From: Propionibacteriaceae bacterium
GTDB lineage: Bacteria > Actinomycetota > Actinomycetes > Propionibacteriales > Propionibacteriaceae
Direction of reading: 5' to 3'
Assembly (NCBI GenBank): GCA_905372155.1
Contig: CAJPNZ010000150.1
Coordinates: 1 to 5,467 of the forward strand
DNA length: 5,467 nt
The notes under the pieces are model-generated. The model searched no databases. It saw only the letters and a program-made list of their open reading frames with translations, and was not told the DNA's origin. Positions 1 through 4,537 of the stretch are shown in pieces. Every line of letters begins with the position of its first letter. Position 1 is the stretch's first letter. A program made the translations under genes and the position numbers.

Positions 1-1053
1 CCGGGCGGCCCCCCGAGGCAAGGACCCCCGAGGCCGAAACCGCAGGAGATCTCCCCACCCGCGGCTTCCCCGGACGTGCCGTTCCGATCGATCTCCATGA
101 ACGTGCCGGCACCGCAGGTCCCCGCCGTGCCGGACTCGGCGCCGTCATCGCTGCTCGTGCGTCCCCCGAAGGCCGTGCCGCAGGGAGGGTTCCGCGGCGC
201 GATGTACCGGTTGACGTCGGGGCGCGTGAACTTCGGCCCCAGCCAGACCCAGATCCGTCTCGCGGAGCGGGACTCCCGGATCTCCCGGTCGCTGGAACGC
301 CCCTACAGCACCGTGTTCCTCTCCTTCAAGGGTGGCATCGGCAAAACCTCGACGGCGGTAGGGGTGGGCCTGGCCCTCGCCCAGGCGCGGGGCGTGCCTC
401 CCATCGCCATCGACGCCGACCCGGACTCGGGCGACCTGGCCGAACGACTGCTCGGCGAGGACGAGATGCTGCGGCTGCAACCGCGCAGCATCACCGACCT
501 GGTGCGCAACATTCCGCGAGTCAAGACGTGGACGGACCTGTCCGGCTACATCACGCAGGTCGACCGGCTGCACGTCGTCGCGGGCGAACAGGACCCGGCG
601 GTGTCGGACAGCCTCACCGCCGACGGCTACCGGCGCGTCCACGAGCTCGTGCAGAACTTCTTCTCCGTGGTCCTCACCGACTGCGGCACCGGAGTGACCC
701 ACAACGCCATGAGCGGGATCCTCGCCAAGGCCGACAGCGTGGTGATCGCCACCGGCTACGCCTTCTCCGGCGTCAAACGGGCCGTCAGCACCGTCGACTG
801 GCTCGCGAACCACGGCTACGAGAAGCTGGCCCAGGAAGCGATCATCGTCCTCACCGACAAGGACAACGTGTCCATCCGGGTGCAGAAGGACATGGTGCGC
901 ACCCACCTGGCAAGCCACAGCCGGCAGGTGTTCGTGGTGCCGAACGACCAGACCGTCGCCGACGGCGACCGCATCAGCCTGGAGCGGGTCCACCCCCGCA
1001 CCAGGGAGGCGTGGGCGGAGGTCGCCGCGGCTCTGATCGACGGCTACCAGTAG
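1..1053 (+). CDS. MinD/ParA-type ATPase, ESX-associated (EspI-like), 5'-partial
   Basis: P-loop ATPase of the SIMIBI MinD/ParA class. Numbering from an in-frame GTG at 76, the protein shows a proline-rich N-terminus (1-36), a GRVNFGPS block (49-56), a deviant Walker A KGGIGKT (85-91, bases 328-348), an IDADPDSGD motif (112-120) and a switch-like DCGTG (202-206). The GRVN-x-GPS block just ahead of a KGG-x-GKT loop and the DADPD motif are typical of MinD-like proteins at actinobacterial ESX (type VII secretion) loci, including mycobacterial EspI, where the ATPase is linked to control of secretion. The frame has no stop from base 1 to 75, those codons are proline-rich with G/C third bases, and neither the GTG at 76 nor the ATG at 97 has a ribosome binding site. 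I therefore infer that the true start lies upstream of the window. It could instead be a ParA-like chromosome or polarity factor. The ATPase fold is near certain; the ESX link is family-based and no ESX neighbour is visible. Confidence 0.88.
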   Translation, partial: PGGPPRQGPPRPKPQEISPPAASPDVPFRSISMNVPAPQVPAVPDSAPSSLLVRPPKAVPQGGFRGAMYRLTSGRVNFGPSQTQIRLAERDSRISRSLERPYSTVFLSFKGGIGKTSTAVGVGLALAQARGVPPIAIDADPDSGDLAERLLGEDEMLRLQPRSITDLVRNIPRVKTWTDLSGYITQVDRLHVVAGEQDPAVSDSLTADGYRRVHELVQNFFSVVLTDCGTGVTHNAMSGILAKADSVVIATGYAFSGVKRAVSTVDWLANHGYEKLAQEAIIVLTDKDNVSIRVQKDMVRTHLASHSRQVFVVPNDQTVADGDRISLERVHPRTREAWAEVAAALIDGYQ

Positions 1054-1131
1054 CCGTCGTGTGAGAAAAAGTCTCAGCGAAGACCTTCTTTCGGGGCGCC
1101 GTCCGGATCCGGGGAGGAGATCGAACCGGAT

Positions 1132-1145
1132 GAGTAGGGCTACTC
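1132..1145. promoter_or_regulatory. Perfect palindrome GAGTAG-GG-CTACTC, candidate operator over a -10 box
   Basis: Six-base arms around a 2-base centre, upstream of the HicA-like gene and its leader. The right arm overlaps TACTCT (1141-1146), which fits the actinobacterial TANNNT -10 pattern; no convincing -35 box is seen. A dimeric repressor (TetR-like, or the HTH protein encoded downstream) could bind here. Operator function is inference; the palindrome itself is directly visible. Confidence 0.4.
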
Positions 1146-1155
1146 TGCTGTCGTC

Positions 1156-1166
1156 CAAACGGTTTG
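1156..1166. promoter_or_regulatory. Palindrome CAAAC-G-GTTTG
   Basis: Five-base arms around a single G, 18 bases upstream of the leader ORF start at 1184 and just downstream of the GAGTAG palindrome. If transcription starts from the TACTCT box, this lies near the 5' end of the transcript and could be a second regulator site. It is too short to be distinguished with confidence from chance. Confidence 0.25.
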
Positions 1167-1183
1167 ATTCCCGAGGGAGAACC

Positions 1184-1234
1184 ATGCGTCGTGTCGTCGT
1201 GCCCTTACGCTGCAAACCCAGAGCCGGCGGATGA
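1184..1234 (+). CDS. Putative 16-aa leader peptide, overlapping the HicA-like start
   Basis: Reads MRRVVVPLRCKPRAGG then TGA. An AGGGAGA ribosome binding site (1174-1180) sits just before the ATG, better than anything before the next gene. Its TGA (1232-1234) overlaps the ATG of the HicA-like gene (1231-1233) as ATGA, the classic translational-coupling arrangement. Codon 8 is TTA, the rare leucine codon read by the bldA tRNA in Streptomyces and scarce in very GC-rich actinobacteria. The HicA-like gene has no clear ribosome binding site, so its translation may depend on this ORF. The function is unknown and a chance short ORF cannot be excluded. Confidence 0.4.
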   Translation: MRRVVVPLRCKPRAGG

Positions 1235-1506
1235 CCGTGGGAGATGGTAAAGAACTCGATGCAGCAGCTCTCCGCAAGATGTACAAGGGGTACCCGGAGA
1301 CATTGAAGGCGCTGCGTGCGGCGCTGGACCGGGGGTGGCGGGTATGCAAATTAGGCCATGGCGTCAAGGTGTTCTGCCCTCGCTCCACGCGGGATGGGTG
1401 CACGCGCTCGGTGGCCGGGACCCCGCGCAGCGATGGCAATGAGGCGAAACGTCTCCGGCGCTTTCTGGAGAGCTGTGTCCATGAACCGGATTCCGGAACT
1501 GATTGA
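1231..1506 (+). CDS. HicA-like small protein (putative mRNA interferase toxin)
   Basis: A 91-residue protein whose predicted order, helix 23-35, strands 36-41, 43-49 and 58-64, then helix 69-82, matches the alpha-beta-beta-beta-alpha double-stranded-RNA-binding-like fold of HicA toxins. H43 in GHGVKVF lies at the place of the catalytic histidine that HicA uses to cleave mRNA. The block SVAGTP followed by NEAKRLRRFL gives the expected third strand and last helix. Unlike classical HicA it carries four cysteines (C39, C49, C57, C82) and H84, which might bind metal. Classical HicA is about 60 residues, so this protein has extra N- and C-terminal tails. The start is the ATG coupled to the leader ORF; a GTG at 1237 is an alternative. 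It is followed after 68 bases by the HTH gene, where an antitoxin would be expected. The HicA assignment is by pattern and no database search was made. Confidence 0.62.
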   Translation: MTVGDGKELDAAALRKMYKGYPETLKALRAALDRGWRVCKLGHGVKVFCPRSTRDGCTRSVAGTPRSDGNEAKRLRRFLESCVHEPDSGTD

Positions 1507-1517
1507 TCTACGGGTAG

Positions 1518-1549
1518 GGTTGACTGTGGTCAACCGCTGGGTGTGGAAT
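1518..1549 (+). promoter_or_regulatory. Promoter with overlapping operator for the HTH gene
   Basis: A perfect inverted repeat GGTTGAC-TGTG-GTCAACC (1518-1535) contains TTGACT (1520-1525), a near-consensus -35 box. TGGAAT (1544-1549) lies 18 bases further on and is a fair -10 box. A protein bound to the repeat would block this promoter, and the gene it drives encodes an HTH protein, so autorepression is likely. A strong ribosome binding site, AGGAGA (1564-1569), follows before the ATG at 1575. The repeat is directly visible; the promoter and the identity of the binding protein are inferred. Confidence 0.5.
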
Positions 1550-1574
1550 TGACAGTCGAGGACAGGAGAAGCTC

Positions 1575-2135
1575 ATGCAGCGTGACTATGTTGTGAAGTT
1601 TCTGGTTGAGGACGTACGTCAGGATGTTGAGGAAGCATTGCTGTCCGACGGGCGTTTCGCCATCTCGCGACGGTGCGGTCGGACCGTGATCGAGGGCGAG
1701 GACTCCGCGACCGATGCCGGCGCCGCGGCCAAGGCCATGGCCGAGCACCTGCGACTCAGCGGCGTGAGCGTACGCTCGGTCATGCCGGAGCTGGTCACGA
1801 TGGCAGACATCCATCGCAGGGCGGGTGTGTCCAAGCAGGCCGTGTCGAAATGGGTGAACAACCCGAGGGACAACGAGTTTCCGGAGCCCTACTGCTTCAC
1901 CGACAGCTCGCCGTTGTGGCTGTGGCAGCTCGTCAACGAATGGCTGCGGGCCAAGGGGCATCAACACGACGACTGGGACGTCCCGACGGAGGGGGAGGTG
2001 GCACGGATCAACGAATGGCTTGCCACATCCCTTGACCCGAGGCGCCCCGCGGATCATCGCCCGACCATCGTCCGGCAGGGGGAACCGCTCATGGCCACCA
2101 CGCGGCCGTACAGGTATGGCAGTGTTTCGGTCTGA
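1575..2135 (+). CDS. Two-domain helix-turn-helix protein, putative antitoxin/regulator
   Basis: A 186-residue protein. Residues 1-70 read as a compact beta-alpha-beta-beta-alpha-beta domain (YVVKFLVE, a helix at 12-23, FAISRR, RTVIEG, a helix at 46-62, VSVRSV), possibly ferredoxin-like and able to bind a partner protein. Residues 73-127 form an AlpA/MerR-like helix-turn-helix: the recognition unit is ADIHRRAGVSKQAVSKWV (77-94), followed by FPEP and a WLWQLVNEWL helix. The C-terminal 35 residues look disordered. The ribosome binding site AGGAGA and ATG at 1575 are clear. It follows the HicA-like gene, as HicB antitoxins follow HicA, but the DNA-binding domain is not the usual HicB ribbon-helix-helix or Cro type. 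Its end overlaps the next gene by 20 bases. It is likely to regulate the inverted repeat at 1518-1535. The DNA-binding role is fairly sure; the antitoxin role is inference. Confidence 0.72.
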   Translation: MQRDYVVKFLVEDVRQDVEEALLSDGRFAISRRCGRTVIEGEDSATDAGAAAKAMAEHLRLSGVSVRSVMPELVTMADIHRRAGVSKQAVSKWVNNPRDNEFPEPYCFTDSSPLWLWQLVNEWLRAKGHQHDDWDVPTEGEVARINEWLATSLDPRRPADHRPTIVRQGEPLMATTRPYRYGSVSV

Positions 2136-2538
2136 GACGCGGGTGAAGTTCGTCCTGCACCTGTGCTCGTTCGCCCAGGAGGCAAACGGGCTGCTCACGA
2201 TCGTGGGTGCCGGAACCAACACGCACGTGCCCGGAGCGCCCCTGTATCTCGCGGGTTTCATCCATGGCACGCCTACCCAGCTCTGCGCTTCCGACCTGGT
2301 CGTCGAGGTGAGCGGCCCGAACCACCGAAGTGAGCTGCTGCGCGTGCCGCCTCCGCCCTCGGAGGCTTTCGAGGATGCAGGCGAGGACGAGGAAATGCGC
2401 ATCACCCTGGCATTCGACATGAGTCAATGGGATGTGGTGGACCTTCAGGCGGGAGAATACGAGGTCCGCGTGAGCATCGGGGAAGAAGCGGAGGCGATGC
2501 TCCTGTTCTTCAATCGTCCGCAGGGAATGGAAGCGTAG
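2116..2538 (+). CDS. DUF6941-like protein of unknown function
   Basis: A 140-residue protein. The pattern near the N-terminus, VKFVLHLCSFAQEANGLLTIVGAG (10-33), then an alternating strand-rich middle (LYLAGFIH, DLVVEVSG), an acidic stretch (83-93) and a final GEYEVRVSIGEEAEAMLLFF strand pair resembles DUF6941 proteins, small beta-rich proteins that begin with a phrase meaning roughly 'coded in an operon, state-of-G'. No catalytic residues are recognised, and there is no signal peptide or membrane segment. The ATG at 2116 lies inside the end of the HTH gene (20-base overlap) with only a weak ACAGG ahead of it, so translational coupling is likely. A TTG at 2020 would give a longer form whose extra residues are arginine/proline-rich antisense-like sequence and not family-like. 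It belongs to the same transcript as the HTH gene. Its role in the cassette is unknown. Confidence 0.68.
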   Translation: MAVFRSETRVKFVLHLCSFAQEANGLLTIVGAGTNTHVPGAPLYLAGFIHGTPTQLCASDLVVEVSGPNHRSELLRVPPPPSEAFEDAGEDEEMRITLAFDMSQWDVVDLQAGEYEVRVSIGEEAEAMLLFFNRPQGMEA

Positions 2539-2572
2539 ATGGTGACGCGATCCCGCGGCCCGGGAAAACGAG

Positions 2573-2608
2573 GTCGTCACGGTGTCGTCCTCGACGACGT
2601 CCGACGAC
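2573..2608 (+). terminator. Compound hairpin ending the three-gene cassette
   Basis: Two nested GTCGTC/GACGAC stems (2573-2578 with 2603-2608, and 2584-2589 with 2593-2598) joined by a GG/CC pair (2581-2582 with 2601-2602) and closed by a 3-base CTC loop, about 14 base pairs in all, 34 bases after the DUF6941-like stop. There is no T-tract, which is usual for actinobacterial terminators. It could instead be part of the upstream region of the Imm33 promoter. Confidence 0.42.
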
Positions 2609-2628
2609 GAAATCGGCGTTCCCGTTGC

Positions 2629-2634
2629 TAGGCT
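2629..2634 (+). promoter_or_regulatory. -10 box TAGGCT for the Imm33 gene
   Basis: TAGGCT fits the TANNNT -10 pattern and would give a leader of roughly 27 bases. It is followed by GAAAGGA (2653-2659), a good ribosome binding site 8 bases before the ATG at 2668. No convincing -35 box is seen about 17 bases upstream, so the promoter may be weak or need an activator. Confidence 0.35.
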
Positions 2635-2667
2635 GAGGTCGTCCGATACCACGAAAGGACTGAGACG

Positions 2668-3024
2668 ATGGAGTTCATTCCTGGAGCAGGCGCCTGCCTG
2701 GCCACCCGCAACGTCATCGAGGAGAAGGGGCTTGTGCGCTGGATGGTGCGGGGCGAGTCGAAGGCTCCCGCCGACAACGGCTGGCAGATCATGAGCCACA
2801 TCGACACCTCCGAGTACCTCAACGACACGTCGAACTGGCAGATCGTCGACTTCAACGACCTGTGTGCCATCGAACCCGCCCTCATCGGCATCTGGGACCT
2901 ACCCGTCGGCTCCGACCTGCAGATCGTGCGCGACGAACTGGGCATCCGAATCGTCGACACCCCCACGGGCCGCGAGATCCCGGTCGAGAACCTCTACGTC
3001 CCCCCGTCCCAGCGCGCGAAGTGA
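2668..3024 (+). CDS. Imm33-type (DUF2185) immunity-like protein
   Basis: A 118-residue soluble protein. The run of conserved patches, DNGWQIMSHIDTSEYLND (36-53), IVDFNDL (59-65), IEPALIGIWDLPVGSDL (68-84), then GREIPVE (101-107), matches the DUF2185 family, renamed Imm33, in which proteins are predicted to neutralise toxins of polymorphic or contact-dependent systems; many members occur without a toxin. The length is usual for the family and there is no signal peptide, so it acts in the cytoplasm. The start is fixed by the GAAAGGA site 8 bases upstream. It has its own promoter region and a strong terminator, so it is a single-gene unit. No toxin, WXG100 or LXG gene is seen in the window. An immunity role is therefore family-based inference; a housekeeping role is equally possible. 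Confidence 0.82.
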   Translation: MEFIPGAGACLATRNVIEEKGLVRWMVRGESKAPADNGWQIMSHIDTSEYLNDTSNWQIVDFNDLCAIEPALIGIWDLPVGSDLQIVRDELGIRIVDTPTGREIPVENLYVPPSQRAK

Positions 3025-3033
3025 CGGGTCGCT

Positions 3034-3057
3034 GCTGACCCCCGTGCGGGGGTCAGC
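3034..3057 (+). terminator. Terminator of the Imm33 gene
   Basis: A perfect 10-bp stem (GCTGACCCCC with GGGGGTCAGC) and a 4-base GTGC loop, starting 9 bases after the stop codon. It is a GC-rich hairpin without a T-tract, as is common in actinobacteria. Confidence 0.8.
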
Positions 3058-3070
3058 CGGGCGGAGGTGG

Positions 3071-3118
3071 GTTCGACATGGACCCTCCTTCGTCGCGGTC
3101 CGGCTCAACCGGCTTCAA
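3071..3118 (+). repeat. Dispersed intergenic repeat, copy 1
   Basis: Shares an exact 13-mer, CTCCTTCGTCGCG (3085-3097 here, 5397-5409 in the other copy), with similar flanks: a G-T-T-rich GAC block ahead and a CGG-TTC/CTC-AAC-GGCTT block behind. Bases 3100-3118 also match the reverse complement of 5437-5455 at 17 of 19 positions. Both copies lie in intergenic space just after + strand genes. Confidence 0.5.
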
Positions 3119-3132
3119 GGGGGCCCGAAGTG

Positions 3133-3179
3133 ACGAGACGCCGTGTGCCCGACCGCCGGTCGGACGCACAGCGCCTCGT
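3133..3179 (-). terminator. Terminator of the GH16 gene
   Basis: A 47-base near-perfect hairpin with 22-base arms and a 3-base loop, beginning 14 bases beyond the hydrolase stop. Eighteen positions are Watson-Crick pairs. Read on the minus strand, three more become G-U wobbles (3138/3174, 3142/3170, 3148/3164) with one A-C mismatch (3146/3166). On the plus strand the same three are true mismatches. The structure is thus stronger in the hydrolase's transcript, which fits a terminator for that gene. Confidence 0.75.
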
Positions 3180-3193
3180 TCCCGCGTCAGCTC

Positions 3194-4354
3194 CTAGCTC
3201 CTGGTGTAGTGCGCCACGTAGTCGATCTGGATGTCGGAGACCTGCGGGGTGAGATCCCCCGGAACACCGCCGTCGACGGTCTCGGTGTGGCTCTCCTTGC
3301 CGTTGGGATCCATCGCCCCGGTTTGGAAACCGCAGAACATCTGCGTGTCGGTGATGTTCGGCTGGTCGATCCGGCCCCACTCCTTGCCGTCGAGAGTGAA
3401 GATGATGTGGTCCTGCTCCACGATCGCGCCGTAAGTGTGCCAACCACTCATGTCCTCGTGATCGACGAACTTGTGGTCCTGCTTGTCGTCGGAATCCCAG
3501 TGGTAGGTTCCCATGATCTCGGGTCCGTTGACCCGCCCCTCGGCGAAGTCGATCTCCGGCGGCCAGCCTTGGTCCTTCGGCCACAGCAGGAAGACGTAGC
3601 CGATTCCCTTGGCCCTCGGGAACTTTGCGCGAACCTCCCAGCGACCACGCGAGGCCGAGAAGACCTTCTCCGTGCTGGTACCGCCGGCGTGCCACTTGCC
3701 GTCCTTGTACTCGGTGCGCACGATCAGCTCGCCGTCGCGCACGAACGTGTTCTTGTCGGACATCACCCCCATGGCTCCGTGCCCGACCTCGGGATCGCCC
3801 CAACCGTAATGCTCCCAGCCCAGCTCCTCGAGGGATGCGTCGAAGCCCTCGAAGTAGTCGATGTTCCAGCCGTTGATCTCGGCATCGGAGCGGTTCTGGC
3901 CGGATGATCCCCCGGAGACCTGCTGCGGTGCTGCGGACTCGGTCGCCGAGGACTGGGTGGACGCGACCGGGGTGTTCAGGGGCGAACGTTCACCCGAGGC
4001 CCTCGACACGGAGGACTTCTCCGCGGCCGGGGATTCACTCGCCGACGATGCCGACGTGGAAGTTCCGGGCGACGATGATTCGGCTGCTGCTGACGATGTT
4101 GATGATCCGCTCGCTGTGGGTGCGCTTTCGCTACTCGTAATTTCTGATGTCGGCGTAACTGTTGCCTGCGCGTCGACGAGCCCGCTCGGGCTGGGCGATG
4201 CTGCTTTCGGAGTGACCCTGCTGGAGCGGAGAGAAGCCGGGTTCGCGGTCACATCCTGGTTCGTGCCGTGGGGTTGTAAAAACAACCCACCTGTGATCGT
4301 CGCGGCGGCAAGTCCCAGAGCCATCAGGGGTCCAGTTATTCGGTTTGGTTTCAA
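3194..4354 (-). CDS. Secreted glycoside hydrolase family 16 (beta-glucanase-like)
   Basis: A 386-residue exported enzyme. Residues 1-27 form a signal peptide (KPNR, then a hydrophobic core). Residues 40-160 are a long Ser/Thr/Ala/Pro-rich linker, likely extended and perhaps glycosylated. Residues 163-386 are a GH16 beta-jelly-roll domain. The catalytic signature EIDFAE (267-272) gives E267 as nucleophile, D269 as helper and E272 as acid/base, matching the family pattern E-[ILV]-D-x-x-E of retaining endo-beta-1,3(4)-glycosidases. Aromatic residues (W258, W264, Y284, W286, W305) would line the cleft. The exact polysaccharide (laminarin, lichenan, galactan or the cell's own exopolysaccharide) cannot be read from sequence. 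The TTG start is fixed by an AAGGGAGG site 4 bases upstream. There is no carbohydrate-binding module, LPXTG anchor or lipobox cysteine, so it is probably released. It is divergent from the glycosyltransferase, suggesting a shared polysaccharide. Confidence 0.9.
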   Translation of the reverse strand: MKPNRITGPLMALGLAAATITGGLFLQPHGTNQDVTANPASLRSSRVTPKAASPSPSGLVDAQATVTPTSEITSSESAPTASGSSTSSAAAESSSPGTSTSASSASESPAAEKSSVSRASGERSPLNTPVASTQSSATESAAPQQVSGGSSGQNRSDAEINGWNIDYFEGFDASLEELGWEHYGWGDPEVGHGAMGVMSDKNTFVRDGELIVRTEYKDGKWHAGGTSTEKVFSASRGRWEVRAKFPRAKGIGYVFLLWPKDQGWPPEIDFAEGRVNGPEIMGTYHWDSDDKQDHKFVDHEDMSGWHTYGAIVEQDHIIFTLDGKEWGRIDQPNITDTQMFCGFQTGAMDPNGKESHTETVDGGVPGDLTPQVSDIQIDYVAHYTRS

Positions 4355-4358
4355 GATG

Positions 4359-4366
4359 CCTCCCTT
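4359..4366 (-). promoter_or_regulatory. Ribosome binding site deciding the TTG start of GH16
   Basis: AAGGGAGG on the minus strand, a near-perfect match to the 16S rRNA tail, 4 bases before the TTG at 4354. The first in-frame ATG (codon 11) would cut into the signal peptide, so TTG is the start. Confidence 0.85.
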
Positions 4367-4381
4367 GAACGGTACGGAAGA

Positions 4382-4410
4382 ACCCTAACTTGCGATCGTC
4401 CATCGCCCAA
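4382..4410 (-). promoter_or_regulatory. Promoter of the GH16 gene
   Basis: On the minus strand, TTGGGC (4405-4410) and TAGGGT (4382-4387) are spaced by exactly 17 bases, a sigma70-like layout with a fair -35 and a TANNNT -10. It would give a leader of about 20 bases before the TTG. Confidence 0.45.
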
Positions 4411-4463
4411 CCCCAATCGACACCGGAAATGTGTGCGATCCCCACCGGACGGGAGCGACACGC

Positions 4464-4469
4464 TACGAT
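4464..4469 (+). promoter_or_regulatory. -10 box TACGAT for the glycosyltransferase gene
   Basis: TACGAT fits the TANNNT pattern, with no clear -35 box. It would give a leader of about 62 bases carrying a GCGGGT/ACCCGC inverted repeat (4480-4485 with 4503-4508), which could fold over the region ahead of the ribosome binding site GGTGA (4526-4530). Confidence 0.35.
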
Positions 4470-4537
4470 TCAGGAACAAGCGGGTCGGGGGGTCGGTACG
4501 GCACCCGCAGGTTCTTTAGGGGCCCGGTGAACAGCTG

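Noticed and set aside
528..1064. Plus-strand ORF in another frame inside the ATPase gene
   Set aside because: Low-complexity arginine-rich translation, typical of an out-of-frame reading of GC-rich coding DNA.
1062..1076. TGAGA-AAAAG-TCTCA hairpin after the ATPase gene
   Set aside because: Only 5 bp of mixed pairs, too weak to call a terminator with confidence.
145..1215. Long minus-strand ORF (356 codons) opposite the MinD-like ATPase
   Set aside because: Antisense shadow of a GC-rich gene: arginine/valine/glycine/histidine-rich product with no recognisable domain, while the plus strand has clear ATPase motifs.
2020..2115. TTG at 2020 as the start of the DUF6941-like gene
   Set aside because: The added 32 residues are Arg/Pro-rich out-of-frame sequence inside the HTH gene; family-like sequence starts just after the ATG at 2116.
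2091..2135. In-frame ATG at 2091 with an upstream GGGGGA, giving 14 residues
   Set aside because: It only reproduces the tail of the HTH protein. An internal start is possible but nothing else supports it.
1530..2420. Minus-strand ORF (296 codons) across the HTH and DUF6941-like genes
   Set aside because: Crosses two well-supported plus-strand genes with ribosome binding sites and recognisable domains; its product shows no family features.
2539..2631. 30-codon ORF directly after the DUF6941-like stop
   Set aside because: Arg-rich low-complexity product that runs through the candidate hairpin; no ribosome binding site and no family resemblance.
3143..3907. Plus-strand ORF opposite the GH16 domain
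   Set aside because: Mirror of the hydrolase coding strand; the catalytic EIDFAE motif, signal peptide and ribosome binding site are all on the minus strand.
3861..4388. Plus-strand ORF opposite the Ser/Thr-rich linker, acidic and Ala/Asp-rich
   Set aside because: Its composition is just the complement of the linker codons, and it has no ribosome binding site.
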